Shown here piece after piece: positions 35,306 through 43,028 of a DNA stretch of 64,000 nt (the first letter of the stretch is position 1; every line of letters starts with the position of its first letter). Where the stretch lies: NCBI GenBank assembly GCA_020634375.1, contig JACKBX010000010.1, forward strand, positions 242,904-306,903, given 5' to 3'. The notes under the pieces were generated by a model. It saw only the letters and a program-made list of their open reading frames with translations. It was not told the DNA's origin and ran no database searches. Source of the DNA: Ardenticatenaceae bacterium. GTDB lineage: Bacteria > Chloroflexota > Anaerolineae > Promineifilales > Promineifilaceae. The translations under genes and the position numbers were made by a program.

Positions 35306-35856
35306 ACGTTTACAAAGAGCGTGCCAGTATGCGCGGCGTGCAGCGGTCTCTAGGTGTGCATCGCCATACATTGGCCATCTGGCTGATGGAGAGAGTTGCC
35401 CGTCTTCCAGCCTTTGGCACGTCTGTGAAACCAGCTAAAGCAGATGATGTTCTTGAACTGGATGAACTCTGGTCGTTTGTCGCCAAGCGACACCAGAAAA
35501 GGTGGCTTTGGGTTGCCCTTTGTCGGCGCACACGCCAAATCGTGGCTTTTGTCATCGGTGACCGCAGCGCCAGAACCTGTCGCAACCTGTGGAAACGGAT
35601 TCCGCCAGCCTACCGTCATTGCCATTCATTCAGTGACTTTTGGCATGCTTACCAGCAGGTCATCACAACTGGCAAGCATCGTTCAGTTGGTAAAGAGAGC
35701 GGCGAAACAGCACATGTGGCGCGGTGGAACAACACATTACGTCAGCGCATTGGCCGCTATGTTCGTAAGACATTATCGTTTTCAAAGAGCGATAAGTTTC
35801 ATCATTTAGTGACCAAGTGGTATATCTATGAATACAACCTATCACTTACTACCTGA
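35227..35856 (+). CDS. insB: IS1-family InsB transposase domain
   Basis: In the -1 frame relative to insA. Residues include the helix-turn-helix RASMRGVQRSLGVHRHTLAIWL, then D-D-V-L-E-L-D-E-L-W-S-F-V, D-R-S-A-R-T and F-S-D-F-W-H-A-Y, matching the DDE catalytic layout of IS1 InsAB'. The first ~20 codons overlap insA and are read only in the fused product. No independent ribosome site is evident. Confidence 0.8.
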   Translation: MVQRLWRTTCFAAKAPSVIRKKETALNVYKERASMRGVQRSLGVHRHTLAIWLMERVARLPAFGTSVKPAKADDVLELDELWSFVAKRHQKRWLWVALCRRTRQIVAFVIGDRSARTCRNLWKRIPPAYRHCHSFSDFWHAYQQVITTGKHRSVGKESGETAHVARWNNTLRQRIGRYVRKTLSFSKSDKFHHLVTKWYIYEYNLSLTT

Positions 35857-35951
35857 CCATTACCTAACTTTTTATCGGTCATGTGTATCTTCTTTAGTTT
35901 TCGTGATCCGAAGTCCGTAATCCGTAAACCGATTACTACGACAATGTCAAA

Positions 35952-36660
35952 TTAAGGGCTTGAGCCGCTTCTCAAGCGAGATTTGCGGGATTGCGTCCGA
36001 TTATCAAGATGTTTAACAACTAAATAAGTAGCCTCTGGCGATAATTGTGGCAGAGGCATGGCGGCTATCAACATGGCACGGGCATTAGCCATTGACAGAG
36101 CAGGCAGCACTTCAACTTCGTAATGAGCCAGTAGTGTCGGGTCACGTTCAAAACGGGGGGGGCAGTCCAGCCTGGTTTCGGTGACAAACCAGCTAGCCAG
36201 GATGGTCAGGGCTAACTGATGCTCCCAGGCCCGCAGTTTGATAGCTTGAAATTCATCCCAGCCCAACTCCGTCACGCCCTGATTGCTACGTTCGATGAAA
36301 TAGCACGCCGATTTGCGGTGCGCCATCGTGACCAAGGGCGTGTCGCGGGATGCATTACTGAAGGTGTAGGTGCGGCGCTGACCATCACGACGAATGAGCA
36401 ACCATTCTTCAACCACTGTATAGTCATCACGGACGGTCCAAACACGGCAGGGAGCAAACTCAGCCTGGAGCATTCCCCGTTCGCTGGGACGCAGTGTGAT
36501 AGCCTGCCAAATCAGGTCAGGGTCGTGCCGCAAGCTATCAACGCGCACGGCGCATGGGGTGAGGACACGCCGCTTTTGGGCTTTTTCCCCTCGCTTGTTT
36601 TGGGGGATGTCCAGCACGGGCGGTTGTAGATAACCAATGATGCTAATTTGAACTGAGTAC
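35952..36660 (-). pseudogene. Truncated DDE transposase (IS701/IS4-like), C-terminal part
   Basis: About 235 residues resemble the C-terminal half of IS701-type transposases: LLIRRDGQRRTYTFSNASRDTPLVTMAHRKSACYFIERSNQGVTELGWDEFQAIKLRAWEHQLALTILASWFV, including the conserved E in the final catalytic segment (Y-F-I-E-R). The N-terminal half is missing exactly where the IS3-type element begins (36661), indicating that insertion destroyed it. The residues above 36660 in the open frame belong to that element. Confidence 0.7.
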
Positions 36661-37905
36661 TGGATTCTCCTAAGCTGAAGGTAACGAACCCAAATCAGAC
36701 AGGAGGATCCAATGCCTACCGAATATTTTATCATTGATCTGTTTTGCCGTGTTGACTACGCAAACACGCACCAGAGTTCAAATTCAAGCTGGTCGTCGAA
36801 TCTTTACGCGGCGAACGGACACGCACCGAGATTGCCCGCGAAAACGACATCACCAAATCGTTGCTGTACAAATGGGAACAAGCTTTCCTTGAACAAGGCT
36901 CTGATGTGTTCCGTTCCGCTGATTTGCGAACGGAATTAGCCGAACGCGACCAACGCATTGCTGATTTGGAAAGACTTGTCGGTCGGCTGGCGCTGGAGAA
37001 TGAAGTGCTAAAAAGTTCGAGACGCAGCTCAACTCAACACCACGCAAAACGGAAGATGATAAAGCAACTGTCGGCTGAACATCCTGTGCGCTACCTGTGT
37101 CAATTGTTGGATTTGTCATCCAGCACCTATTACTATCAGTCTCAGCGTCAAGAGGATGATCCAGAATTGGTGAAAGCCATTGAACGGCATTTGGCACTCA
37201 GACCTTATCTGGGCTACCGAATGCTGCTGGCTCGTTTGCGACGCGACAAATGGATTGTCAGCGAACGGGCCGTTCGCCGGATTTTGCGCCAAATGAAGCG
37301 GACGCGGTCGGCAGGCCGGATTATCACCACTGATAGCAACCATTCGCACCCGCGTTTTCCTAACGTGATTCAAGATGTAACAGCCGTTTCCCCGAATCAT
37401 ATTTGGGTAGGTGACATCACCTACTTGCGCTATGGTCGTCAATTCTTGTATCTGGCAGTGATTTTGGACGCTTACACCAGAGCCGTTCGTGGCTGGCATC
37501 TGGAAGAGATGCTCACTTGCGAGGCGTTGACCCTGCCTGCGCTGCAAATGGCTTTGCAAACAGGTACGCCAACATTCTTTCATTCCGACCAAGGCCGACA
37601 GTATGCCGTCACAGACCATGTTGAGATGCTCCAGGCTAGAGATACAACCATGAGCATGTCTGATGCCGGCTGCCCGACACAGAATGGCTTGGTTGAACGA
37701 TTTATTCGGACAGTAAAGGAGGAACATATCGCTTATTCGGAATACGACTCGCTGGTTGACTTACGCCGCCAACTGCGGCATTATCTTGAAGTAGAGTACA
37801 CGCGAGACCGGCCGCATTCGTCGCTCAACTACATGACGCCCTTGGAGTTTGAGCAAGAATTTTATTGGCGGCAGGCGTCTCTCTTATCCACCTAAATTGT
37901 GTCCA
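36661..37905 (+). mobile_element. IS3-family insertion sequence (probably inactive)
   Basis: Ends read TGGATTCTCCTAAGCTGAAGG (left) and, as complement, TGGACACAATTTAGGTGG (right): weakly matching TGGA-type IS3 ends. It splits an IS701-type transposase on the left and an IS66-type transposase on the right. It encodes an OrfA/OrfB-like transposase with a damaged 5' end. No duplication of target is obvious. Confidence 0.65.
36756..37895 (+). CDS. IS3-family OrfAB-type transposase, 5' end defective
   Basis: Open frame of about 380 codons. Residues at the start, EFKFKLVVESLRGERTRTEIARENDI, form the OrfA helix-turn-helix and are preceded by a stop at 36753, while the natural ATG (MPTEYF..., 36712) is in another frame, so the start has been lost by a frameshift. 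A leucine-zipper-like segment is followed by the OrfB integrase core: D in W-V-G-D-I-T-Y, D in F-H-S-D-Q-G, E in Q-N-G-L-V-E-R-F. OrfA and OrfB lie in one frame here rather than the usual -1 overlap. Confidence 0.75.
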   Translation, partial: LRKHAPEFKFKLVVESLRGERTRTEIARENDITKSLLYKWEQAFLEQGSDVFRSADLRTELAERDQRIADLERLVGRLALENEVLKSSRRSSTQHHAKRKMIKQLSAEHPVRYLCQLLDLSSSTYYYQSQRQEDDPELVKAIERHLALRPYLGYRMLLARLRRDKWIVSERAVRRILRQMKRTRSAGRIITTDSNHSHPRFPNVIQDVTAVSPNHIWVGDITYLRYGRQFLYLAVILDAYTRAVRGWHLEEMLTCEALTLPALQMALQTGTPTFFHSDQGRQYAVTDHVEMLQARDTTMSMSDAGCPTQNGLVERFIRTVKEEHIAYSEYDSLVDLRRQLRHYLEVEYTRDRPHSSLNYMTPLEFEQEFYWRQASLLST

Positions 37906-37911
37906 ATAAAG

Positions 37912-39217
37912 TGACCGCACTACAGGCAAGCCACCCAGCAGTGATGGTTTGAAAAAGCCAAAAACGAGAAGCTTGCGGCAGCAAAGTGGCAAAAGCAAAG
38001 GTGGGCAAAAAGGGCATGAAGGACAAATATTGAAAATGGTGTCCAATCCGCACCACCAGGAAGTGCAAAGCGTCACCAGTTGTCCGCATTGTGCCCATGA
38101 CCTCAGTGCGGTGCCGGTCATCAACTATGAAAAGCGGCAACTGTTTGACCCGCCACTGGTCGCGGTCGAAGTGACAGAGTATTAGGCAGAAATCAAGCCG
38201 TATCCGCATTGTCACCGACCGGCTAAAGCCGATTTTCCCGAACATATCACGACCCCAGTGCAGTATGGCCCCAGGTTGAAAGCGCAAGCAGTCTATTGGA
38301 ATCAATACCAACTGAGACCCTGAGCACGGACGTGTGAAGCCATCGGTGATGTGTATGGTCACCGACCGGCTGAAGCATTTCTCCAGGAATCATTGCAGCA
38401 GTACCAGCAACAAATCCAGCCTGCTTTGACCGCGATCAAAGGGAGGCTCAAAACGAAACCCGTGGCTCACTTTGATGAAACCGGCATGCGGGTGTTGGGC
38501 AAGCTTCATTGGGTTCGTGTCGCCAGTACAACTGACTTGACCTACTATGGTGTTCATGAGAAACGAGGACAAATCGGTATGCGAGCCATTGGCATTTTGC
38601 CTGAATTCAAAGGACGGGCGATCCATGACCATTTCCAATCCTATCGACTATTCAGCCATTGTTTGCATGGCTTTTGCAACGCCCATCATCTGCGTGAATT
38701 ACAGTTCATCACCGACCAATATCAGCAAGGGTGGGCGGTACGAATGAGCCAATTGCTTTTGGCTATCCAAACGGCTGTAGCGCGAGCCCCAACAGCCAAT
38801 CGGTCATTATCGCCACGTCAATGTAAACAGTTTGCCGATACCTACGACAACATTCTGGCTGAGGGGCTTGCCGTGAATCCTTAGCCGGAGAAGACCGGTA
38901 AAAAGGGACGGCCAAAACAATCCCCACCCAAGAATCTGCTAGACCGCTTACAAGAGAACAAGCAGCAAGTTTTGGCTTTTATGTATGACTTTCGCGTTCC
39001 GTTTACCAATAATCTGGCCGAACGCGATGTCAGAATGGTAAAGGTCAAAGAAAAAATCTCTGGTTCGTTTCGCACCATGGGTGGTGCAAAAATCTTTTGT
39101 GCCATCCGCAGTTATATTTCAACCGTTCGCAAACAAGGCATCAATGTGCTTGCTGCTCTTGAAGCTGTGCTCTGCGGCAATCCTGTTTTGCCTTCAGCTT
39201 ACGAACGAGCCACCTGA
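37912..39217 (+). pseudogene. IS66-family transposase with three in-frame nonsense codons
   Basis: A single frame encodes PPSSDGLKKPKTRSLRQQSG, the zinc-finger-like C-P-H-C-A-H-D, DETGMRVLGKLHWVRVAST (catalytic D), FCNAHHLREL, and the C-terminal FTNNLAERDVRMVKVKEKISGSFRT (catalytic E). Stops interrupt it at 38183 (TAG), about 38320 (TGA) and 38882 (TAG). The frame is otherwise kept, so decay is recent. The N-terminus is cut off by the IS3-type element at 37905. No TnpB gene remains. Confidence 0.85.
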
Positions 39218-39227
39218 GTAGATACGT

Positions 39228-39284
39228 ATAGAGATAGAAATAGGGTGGGTTTTGTACTCTATCTCTATCTCTAGCTCTAGCTAT
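39228..39284. repeat. Intergenic palindrome of AGAGATAG-type words
   Basis: TATAGAGATAGAAATAG ... CTATCTCTATCTCTAGCTC: same word family as 28417-28484 and 42942-43007, located between the IS66 remnant and a small membrane-protein gene. Confidence 0.65.
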
Positions 39285-39306
39285 GTAGTTATGCTAAACT
39301 TTTTGT

Positions 39307-39471
39307 ATGATGGATTTACTCTTGGCGATTGAATTGGGTGATGTGGGCACAAAGAGCGTCATCCCATTGGCTGACCTGGCCTGGTTTGTAGCGGGGTTGC
39401 TGCTGCTTACGGGATCAACGGCCGTCGTCTTGTGGTGGAATCGTCGGTCTCATATTGACCCCTTTGCGTAA
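39307..39471 (+). CDS. Small single-TM protein (54 residues)
   Basis: MMDLLLAIELGDVGTKSVIPLADL then a TM segment AWFVAGLLLLTGSTAVVLWW and basic end NRRSHIDPFA. A TAAACT box (39295-39300) is exactly six bases before the ATG, so it is probably translated from a leaderless mRNA. It carries the ACGGCCGT octamer within its TM codons. The family is unknown to me. A CGTGAAA-type palindrome begins at its stop codon. Confidence 0.55.
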   Translation: MMDLLLAIELGDVGTKSVIPLADLAWFVAGLLLLTGSTAVVLWWNRRSHIDPFA

Positions 39472-39537
39472 AACGTGAAACGTGAAACGTGATGGACAAT
39501 TACGGTTTTTCACGTTTCACGCATCACGTTTCACGTA
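39470..39537. repeat. Intergenic palindrome of CGTGAAA-type words
   Basis: AAAACGTGAAACGTGAAACGT ... TTTTTCACGTTTCACGCATCACGTTTCACGT: nearly perfect long hairpin between the small membrane protein and efp. Same family as 28127-28192. Confidence 0.75.
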
Positions 39538-39585
39538 GAGTCTCCCAATACCTGTAATAGATTAACATAAGAGGAGTTTCTGATC

Positions 39586-40143
39586 ATGATTGATGTCAAT
39601 CAACTACGCCGTGGCGTGAGTTTCACGCAAGATGGCAATTTGTATAAAGTAAGCGAATACAGCCACAGCAAGCCGGGCCGGGGCAAGGCCACCATCCGTG
39701 TCAGTGTGCGTGATTTGCGTTCTGGGTCAAACTTTCAGTTGACCTTCACCTCCGGCGACCGCGTGGAGGATATTCGCCTGGATAAGCGCACGTTTCAGTA
39801 TTTGTATGATGACGGCCGTTTCTTTGTCTTCATGGATGTGGACAGCTACGAGCAAAAACTGGTGAATCACAGCGTCTTTGAAGGGTACACGCAATTCCTG
39901 CGCGACAATATGGAGCTAGATTTGCTGCAATACGAGGGCGAGGTGCTGGACTTTGACCTGCCGAAGGCGATGGAATTTGAGGTTGTGGAAGCGGAAAATG
40001 CCGTCGCTGGCGATACGGCTACAGGCGCAACCAAAGAAGTCATCACGGACACAGGCTTGAAGGTAAAAACCCCCTTGTTCGTGCAGATTGGCGACCACAT
40101 TAAGGTGAATACGGAATCCGGGGAATATATTACGCGGGTTTAA
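39586..40143 (+). CDS. efp: Translation elongation factor P
   Basis: 185 residues, three-barrel EF-P layout: KOW-like N-domain (VNQLRRGVSFTQDGNLYKV), central domain (FTSGDRVEDIRLDKRTFQYLYDDGRFFVFMD), and OB-fold C-domain ending KVNTESGEYITRV. EF-P rescues ribosomes stalled at proline runs. The tip residue that inserts into the peptidyl-transferase centre is R32 in SKPGRGKA, i.e. the arginine type also known from Pseudomonas and Thermus, not the lysine type. No EarP or EpmA/B modification gene is nearby. An AGAGGAG precedes the ATG. An internal acidic, alanine-rich insert (ENAVAGDTATGATKE) sits between domains II and III. Confidence 0.92.
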   Translation: MIDVNQLRRGVSFTQDGNLYKVSEYSHSKPGRGKATIRVSVRDLRSGSNFQLTFTSGDRVEDIRLDKRTFQYLYDDGRFFVFMDVDSYEQKLVNHSVFEGYTQFLRDNMELDLLQYEGEVLDFDLPKAMEFEVVEAENAVAGDTATGATKEVITDTGLKVKTPLFVQIGDHIKVNTESGEYITRV

Positions 40144-40239
40144 TCAGTTTTCAGTCATCAGTGGGCAGTTATTAGTGACCCTGTGAATCGAATTTGGTTT
40201 GCAGGGTTTTTTGTTGGGTGGGGATAAGTGTGTTTCTTG

Positions 40240-40251
40240 TATAATTCCGCC
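40240..40251 (+). promoter_or_regulatory. -10 element giving a leaderless mRNA (rnhB)
   Basis: Perfect TATAAT (40240-40245) followed by TCCGCC and the ATG at 40252; nearly identical to the desulfurase-like start (TATAAT-TCCGTC-ATG). No good -35 at 17 bases. Confidence 0.6.
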
Positions 40252-40878
40252 ATGCCTGATTTATCGTTGGAAACGGCCGTTTTCCTGCAACAACATCTCA
40301 TCTACATCGCCGGACTGGACGAGGCGGGACGCGGCGCGTTGGCCGGGCCGGTGGTGGCGGCGGCCGTTGTTTTGCCGCTGGATCGGGCAGATACGCAGGC
40401 GTATTTGGCGGGAGTGAACGATTCCAAGCAACTTACCGCGAAGCAGCGAGAAGCCCTGTTTGAGCGCATTACGCAGCACGCATTAGCCTATGGCATCGGC
40501 CAGCAGGCGGCGGAGGTCATTGACGCCATCGGCATTATCCCGGCGACGAAGCGGGCGATGCAGCAGGCGCTTGACCAGTTACGGCCGCAAGCGGAGTTTT
40601 TGTTGATTGACGGCCGTATTCGCTTGCAAAACAACCCCCTCCCGCAACAATCCGTCATTCGCGGCGACGGCAAAAGCCTGAGCATTGCCGCCGCATCCAT
40701 CCTTGCCAAAGTAACCCGCGACCGGCTGATGGTGGAACTGGACGGACAGTACCCGGCTTATGGCTTTGCCCACCACAAAGGATATGGCACGGAACGGCAT
40801 ATGGCGGCCATTGCCACGCACGGCTCCTGTGCGCTACACCGTCAGACGTTTGCGCCGATGAAACGGCCGTTGCTATAA
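40252..40878 (+). CDS. rnhB: Ribonuclease HII
   Basis: 208 residues from ATG 40252 (the upstream ATG at 40228 lies before the -10 box). It contains the family motifs IAGLDEAGRGALAGPVVAAAV (catalytic D and E), V-N-D-S-K-Q-L, L-L-I-D-G-R, G-D-G-K-S-L-S-I-A-A-A-S-I-L-A-K-V-T-R-D and G-Y-A/F-H-H-K-G-Y-G-T. It removes ribonucleotides and RNA primers from DNA duplexes. It follows efp at about 108 bases but has its own promoter. The octamer ACGGCCGT occurs three times in the gene. Confidence 0.92.
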   Translation: MPDLSLETAVFLQQHLIYIAGLDEAGRGALAGPVVAAAVVLPLDRADTQAYLAGVNDSKQLTAKQREALFERITQHALAYGIGQQAAEVIDAIGIIPATKRAMQQALDQLRPQAEFLLIDGRIRLQNNPLPQQSVIRGDGKSLSIAAASILAKVTRDRLMVELDGQYPAYGFAHHKGYGTERHMAAIATHGSCALHRQTFAPMKRPLL

Positions 40879-40900
40879 CTTGCAGAAAGAAATTTTATTG

Positions 40901-40929
40901 TTGATGTTTTGTTAGCATTTAGCTAATAT
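40901..40929 (+). promoter_or_regulatory. Promoter of toxin-antitoxin pair (leaderless)
   Basis: TTGATG (40901-40906), 17-base spacer, TAATAT (40924-40929), then six bases to the ATG at 40936. Good promoter with the start codon at the transcription start. Confidence 0.6.
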
Positions 40930-40935
40930 CATATT

Positions 40936-41193
40936 ATGTACAAAGTAATCATCACCAAACAAGCAGACAAAGCCTTACGAAAAATGTCTGTTAATGATAG
41001 CCATCGAATTCATGAAAAGTTGGCTTTGTTAGCGCAAGACCCTTACGCTCCAAACAACAACGTGATCAAATTAACAAATAGAGTTGGCTACAGACTGCGA
41101 GTTGGTGATTGGCGAATTCTTTATGATGTGATTGCGGAAGAAGTAATCATCTACGTATTCAAAATTGCACCGCGAGGAGGCGTATACAAATGA
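40936..41193 (+). CDS. RelE/ParE-family toxin
   Basis: 85 residues: MYKVIITKQADKALRKM...LTNRVGYRLRVGDWRILYDVIAEEVIIYVFKIAPRGGVYK. The R-V-G-D-W-R-I-L-Y-D and V-x-K-I-x-x-R-x-x-V-Y motifs are standard for RelE-type ribosome-dependent mRNA interferases. The downstream antitoxin overlaps by four bases (ATGA), toxin first, the HigBA-like order. Confidence 0.85.
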   Translation: MYKVIITKQADKALRKMSVNDSHRIHEKLALLAQDPYAPNNNVIKLTNRVGYRLRVGDWRILYDVIAEEVIIYVFKIAPRGGVYK

Positions 41194-41564
41194 GTAACGT
41201 ACAAATAATTCTCAAAGAAGGGCAACCTGAATACGCCGTGCTGCCCTATGCTCTATATCTACAAATGATGGAAGACGCAGAAATGTTGCAGGATGTACTC
41301 GAATATGACGCAGCCAAGCAACGTATTGAAGAGGGCGAAGAACTAATCCCCATAGAACTTACCTTTGCCATTATCAATGGCGAGAATGCAGTGAAGGTGT
41401 GGCGGGAATATCGCGGGATGACACAGCAAGAACTGGCACAGCAGGCGGACATTAGCGCCGCCTACCTGTCACAAATTGAAACGGGCAAGCGCACCGGCTC
41501 TACGGAGGTGCTGCAAGCCATCGCCAAAGCCATGAACCTGACGCTGGATGATATTGTGGGGTAA
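41190..41564 (+). CDS. Antitoxin with Phd-like N-domain and XRE helix-turn-helix
   Basis: 124 residues. Residues 1-60 (QIILKEGQPEYAVLPYALYLQMMEDAEMLQDVL) resemble the Phd/YefM-type region; residues 70-124 (WREYRGMTQQELAQQADISAAYLSQIETGKRTGSTEVLQAIAKAMNLTLDDIV) are a classic XRE/HTH_3 domain. It should neutralise the RelE-like toxin and repress the operon. Such fused antitoxins are known partners of RelE-like proteins. Confidence 0.85.
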   Translation: MSNVQIILKEGQPEYAVLPYALYLQMMEDAEMLQDVLEYDAAKQRIEEGEELIPIELTFAIINGENAVKVWREYRGMTQQELAQQADISAAYLSQIETGKRTGSTEVLQAIAKAMNLTLDDIVG

Positions 41565-41660
41565 CGGCCGTTTCTCCCCTCCTCTCTCACCATGATCTGT
41601 TTATGCCCTGTGCATGACTTTGGGCATATCACAGGGTACGGCCGTTGATGCCGCCGCCTC

Positions 41661-41984
41661 TCACAACCAGCTATCCATGCCCAGAGCAAAAGCAATGGCC
41701 TGATCTACGTCTGCCATCTTTTCCGGAGACAAAACCGTGATCAGGCCATCAATATCATTTTGCGGAATTGTGTGCAAATTGTAGAAATTGGCCGCGCAAA
41801 TTTCTGGCATCCCATCTTCAGGCGTCAACAATACTTCCGAGGGCACACCGCGAGTTGTAGTTGTGATTGATACAACAGTGACCGTGTGCAAATACTGAAT
41901 TGCCGGTGTGCGCGTCAGGATAAGTACGGGGCGGCGCTTATCCGGCTGTTTGAATGTGTACCATCTTACTTCACCGCGCTCCAT
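41661..41984 (-). CDS. MazF/PemK-family toxin
   Basis: 107 residues from ATG 41984 (GGAGGAAGAGG upstream; the longer frame to 42002 begins inside it). M-E-R-G-E-V-R-W-Y...K-R-R-P-V-L-I-L-T-R plus V-V-S-I-T-T-T-T-R-G-V-P-S-E-V and N-F-Y-N-L-H-T-I are the conserved MazF strands. It cuts mRNA at short sequences. Overlaps the RHH antitoxin by 19 bases, so both are in one operon with the antitoxin first. Its 3' end faces the RelE-type pair (convergent). Confidence 0.85.
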   Translation of the reverse strand: MERGEVRWYTFKQPDKRRPVLILTRTPAIQYLHTVTVVSITTTTRGVPSEVLLTPEDGMPEICAANFYNLHTIPQNDIDGLITVLSPEKMADVDQAIAFALGMDSWL

Positions 41985-42220
41985 ACCTCTTCCTCCTCCC
42001 ACACCTGTTCCTCAAACCAAACATCAAATTCGCCTGGCTCCACTGGATGTGCCAGATAGCCAGCTTTGTCTTGCTCTTCAAGCCGGGCAATGCGGCGGTG
42101 GCGCAGCGCCTCCTCCAAAGCCTGACGCATAAAGGCAGAGCGATTCGTACCATCTTCTTGTACGGCATGATCAACTTGCGTGAGTAACGCTTCATCAATT
42201 GTCATTTGAATTGTTTTCAT
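41966..42220 (-). CDS. RHH (CopG/MazE-like) antitoxin
   Basis: 84 residues: MKTIQMTIDEALLTQVDHAVQEDGTNRSAFMRQALEEALRHRRIARLEEQ is a ribbon-helix-helix domain; the C-terminal acidic tail (PGEFDVWFEEQVWEEEEVWSAVK) is the typical toxin-binding peptide. It pairs with the MazF gene. No consensus ribosome site is evident; a promoter is likely at 42240-42290 on the minus strand. Confidence 0.85.
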   Translation of the reverse strand: MKTIQMTIDEALLTQVDHAVQEDGTNRSAFMRQALEEALRHRRIARLEEQDKAGYLAHPVEPGEFDVWFEEQVWEEEEVWSAVK

Positions 42221-42426
42221 AGGCTTTCACCATCATGATTATGTGGGTACTTATCCACATTATAATGAGAAACCGCGTTTTTTCAACAAACCCGGTTCTC
42301 CGAGTTTTGTAAGAAAGCGGTAAATGCCATTGACAGAATAGTTCGATGGCGTACAATTCCATCTGGTAATATTCTGGGTGTGACTTTGAGTCAGAGGACT
42401 CAACCGATCAAATTTGGCAAAAAACT

Positions 42427-42948
42427 ATGAGTCAATGGTTACATGATCAACAAAAACGAGAAAAGTGGGCCGCCTTCATGCAAACTCTCAGCCCCGACCT
42501 CGACCCTCAGGCGCTGCGACTGATGGAGGAGTTTCGGATGGTGTCGCGTGCAATCTACCACATGAATGAGCAGAGTGTGGGCATACCTGGATTATCTTTT
42601 GCACAATACCGCGTGCTCATGCACCTCTTTTTTGCCGAGCAGATGGGCGATCACGGCAAACTAAACCCGTCGGAAATCAGCGAACGGCAGGGAGTGAGCC
42701 GTAACACGATGAGTTCCTTCATTCGTAACTTGGAAGATGAAGGGCTGATAGAGCGCAGTCTGGACCCTACCGACCGCCGTCGCTTCAACATCAGTCTTAC
42801 AGACGTCGGACGCGAGTTGGTTAGCCAACATGCCCGGCAGCATTTGGAATCTATGGGCCAATGCTTTCGCGTTCTCACCACTGAGGAGCAGGAAACGCTG
42901 CTCCAGCTTTTGACGAAAGTGAGAGCGCAGGTAACAAAATCTAGCTAG
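42427..42948 (+). CDS. MarR-family transcriptional regulator
   Basis: 173 residues with a winged helix: LSFAQYRVLMHLFFAEQMGDHGKLNPSEISERQGVSRNTMSSFIRNLEDEGLIERSLDPTDRRRFNISLTDVGREL. The D-x-R-D-x-R wing motif appears as D-P-T-D-R-R-R. It probably represses the ABC exporter that starts 80 bases downstream, in response to a drug-like ligand. No Shine-Dalgarno precedes the ATG. Confidence 0.85.
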   Translation: MSQWLHDQQKREKWAAFMQTLSPDLDPQALRLMEEFRMVSRAIYHMNEQSVGIPGLSFAQYRVLMHLFFAEQMGDHGKLNPSEISERQGVSRNTMSSFIRNLEDEGLIERSLDPTDRRRFNISLTDVGRELVSQHARQHLESMGQCFRVLTTEEQETLLQLLTKVRAQVTKSS

Positions 42949-43007
42949 AGTGTAGAGATAGAGGACGGGTCATGACCTCTCTATTTCTACACTCTAGCTC
43001 TATCTAC
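42942..43007. repeat. Intergenic palindrome of AGAGATAG-type words
   Basis: TAGCTAGAGTGTAGAGATAGAGG ... CCTCTCTATTTCTACACTCTAGCTC: long hairpin between marR and the ABC exporter gene, ending 20 bases before that gene's ribosome site. It could regulate read-through. Confidence 0.75.
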
Positions 43008-43028
43008 CTGTAAAGGAGAACCGCAATT

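Larger units (their letters stand above)
35095..35864 (+). mobile_element. IS1-family insertion sequence
   Basis: About 770 bases bounded by near-perfect inverted repeats: GGTAGTGGTCAGGTAGTAAG (35095-) and its complement ending ...CTTACTACCTGACCATTACC (35864), one mismatch in 24. It encodes overlapping insA and insB frames on the plus strand joined through an A7 slippery run at about 35285. Size and organisation are those of IS1. No clear target duplication is visible next to the ends. The ORFs are intact, so it may be active. Confidence 0.85.

Noticed and set aside
35095..35864. Two separate single-frame transposase genes
   Set aside because: The A7 slippery run and the overlap of insA and insB point to one programmed -1 fusion, as in IS1.
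37912..39217. TAG reassigned to glutamine
   Set aside because: Intact genes in the window use TAG as a stop and only the decaying transposase carries internal TAG.
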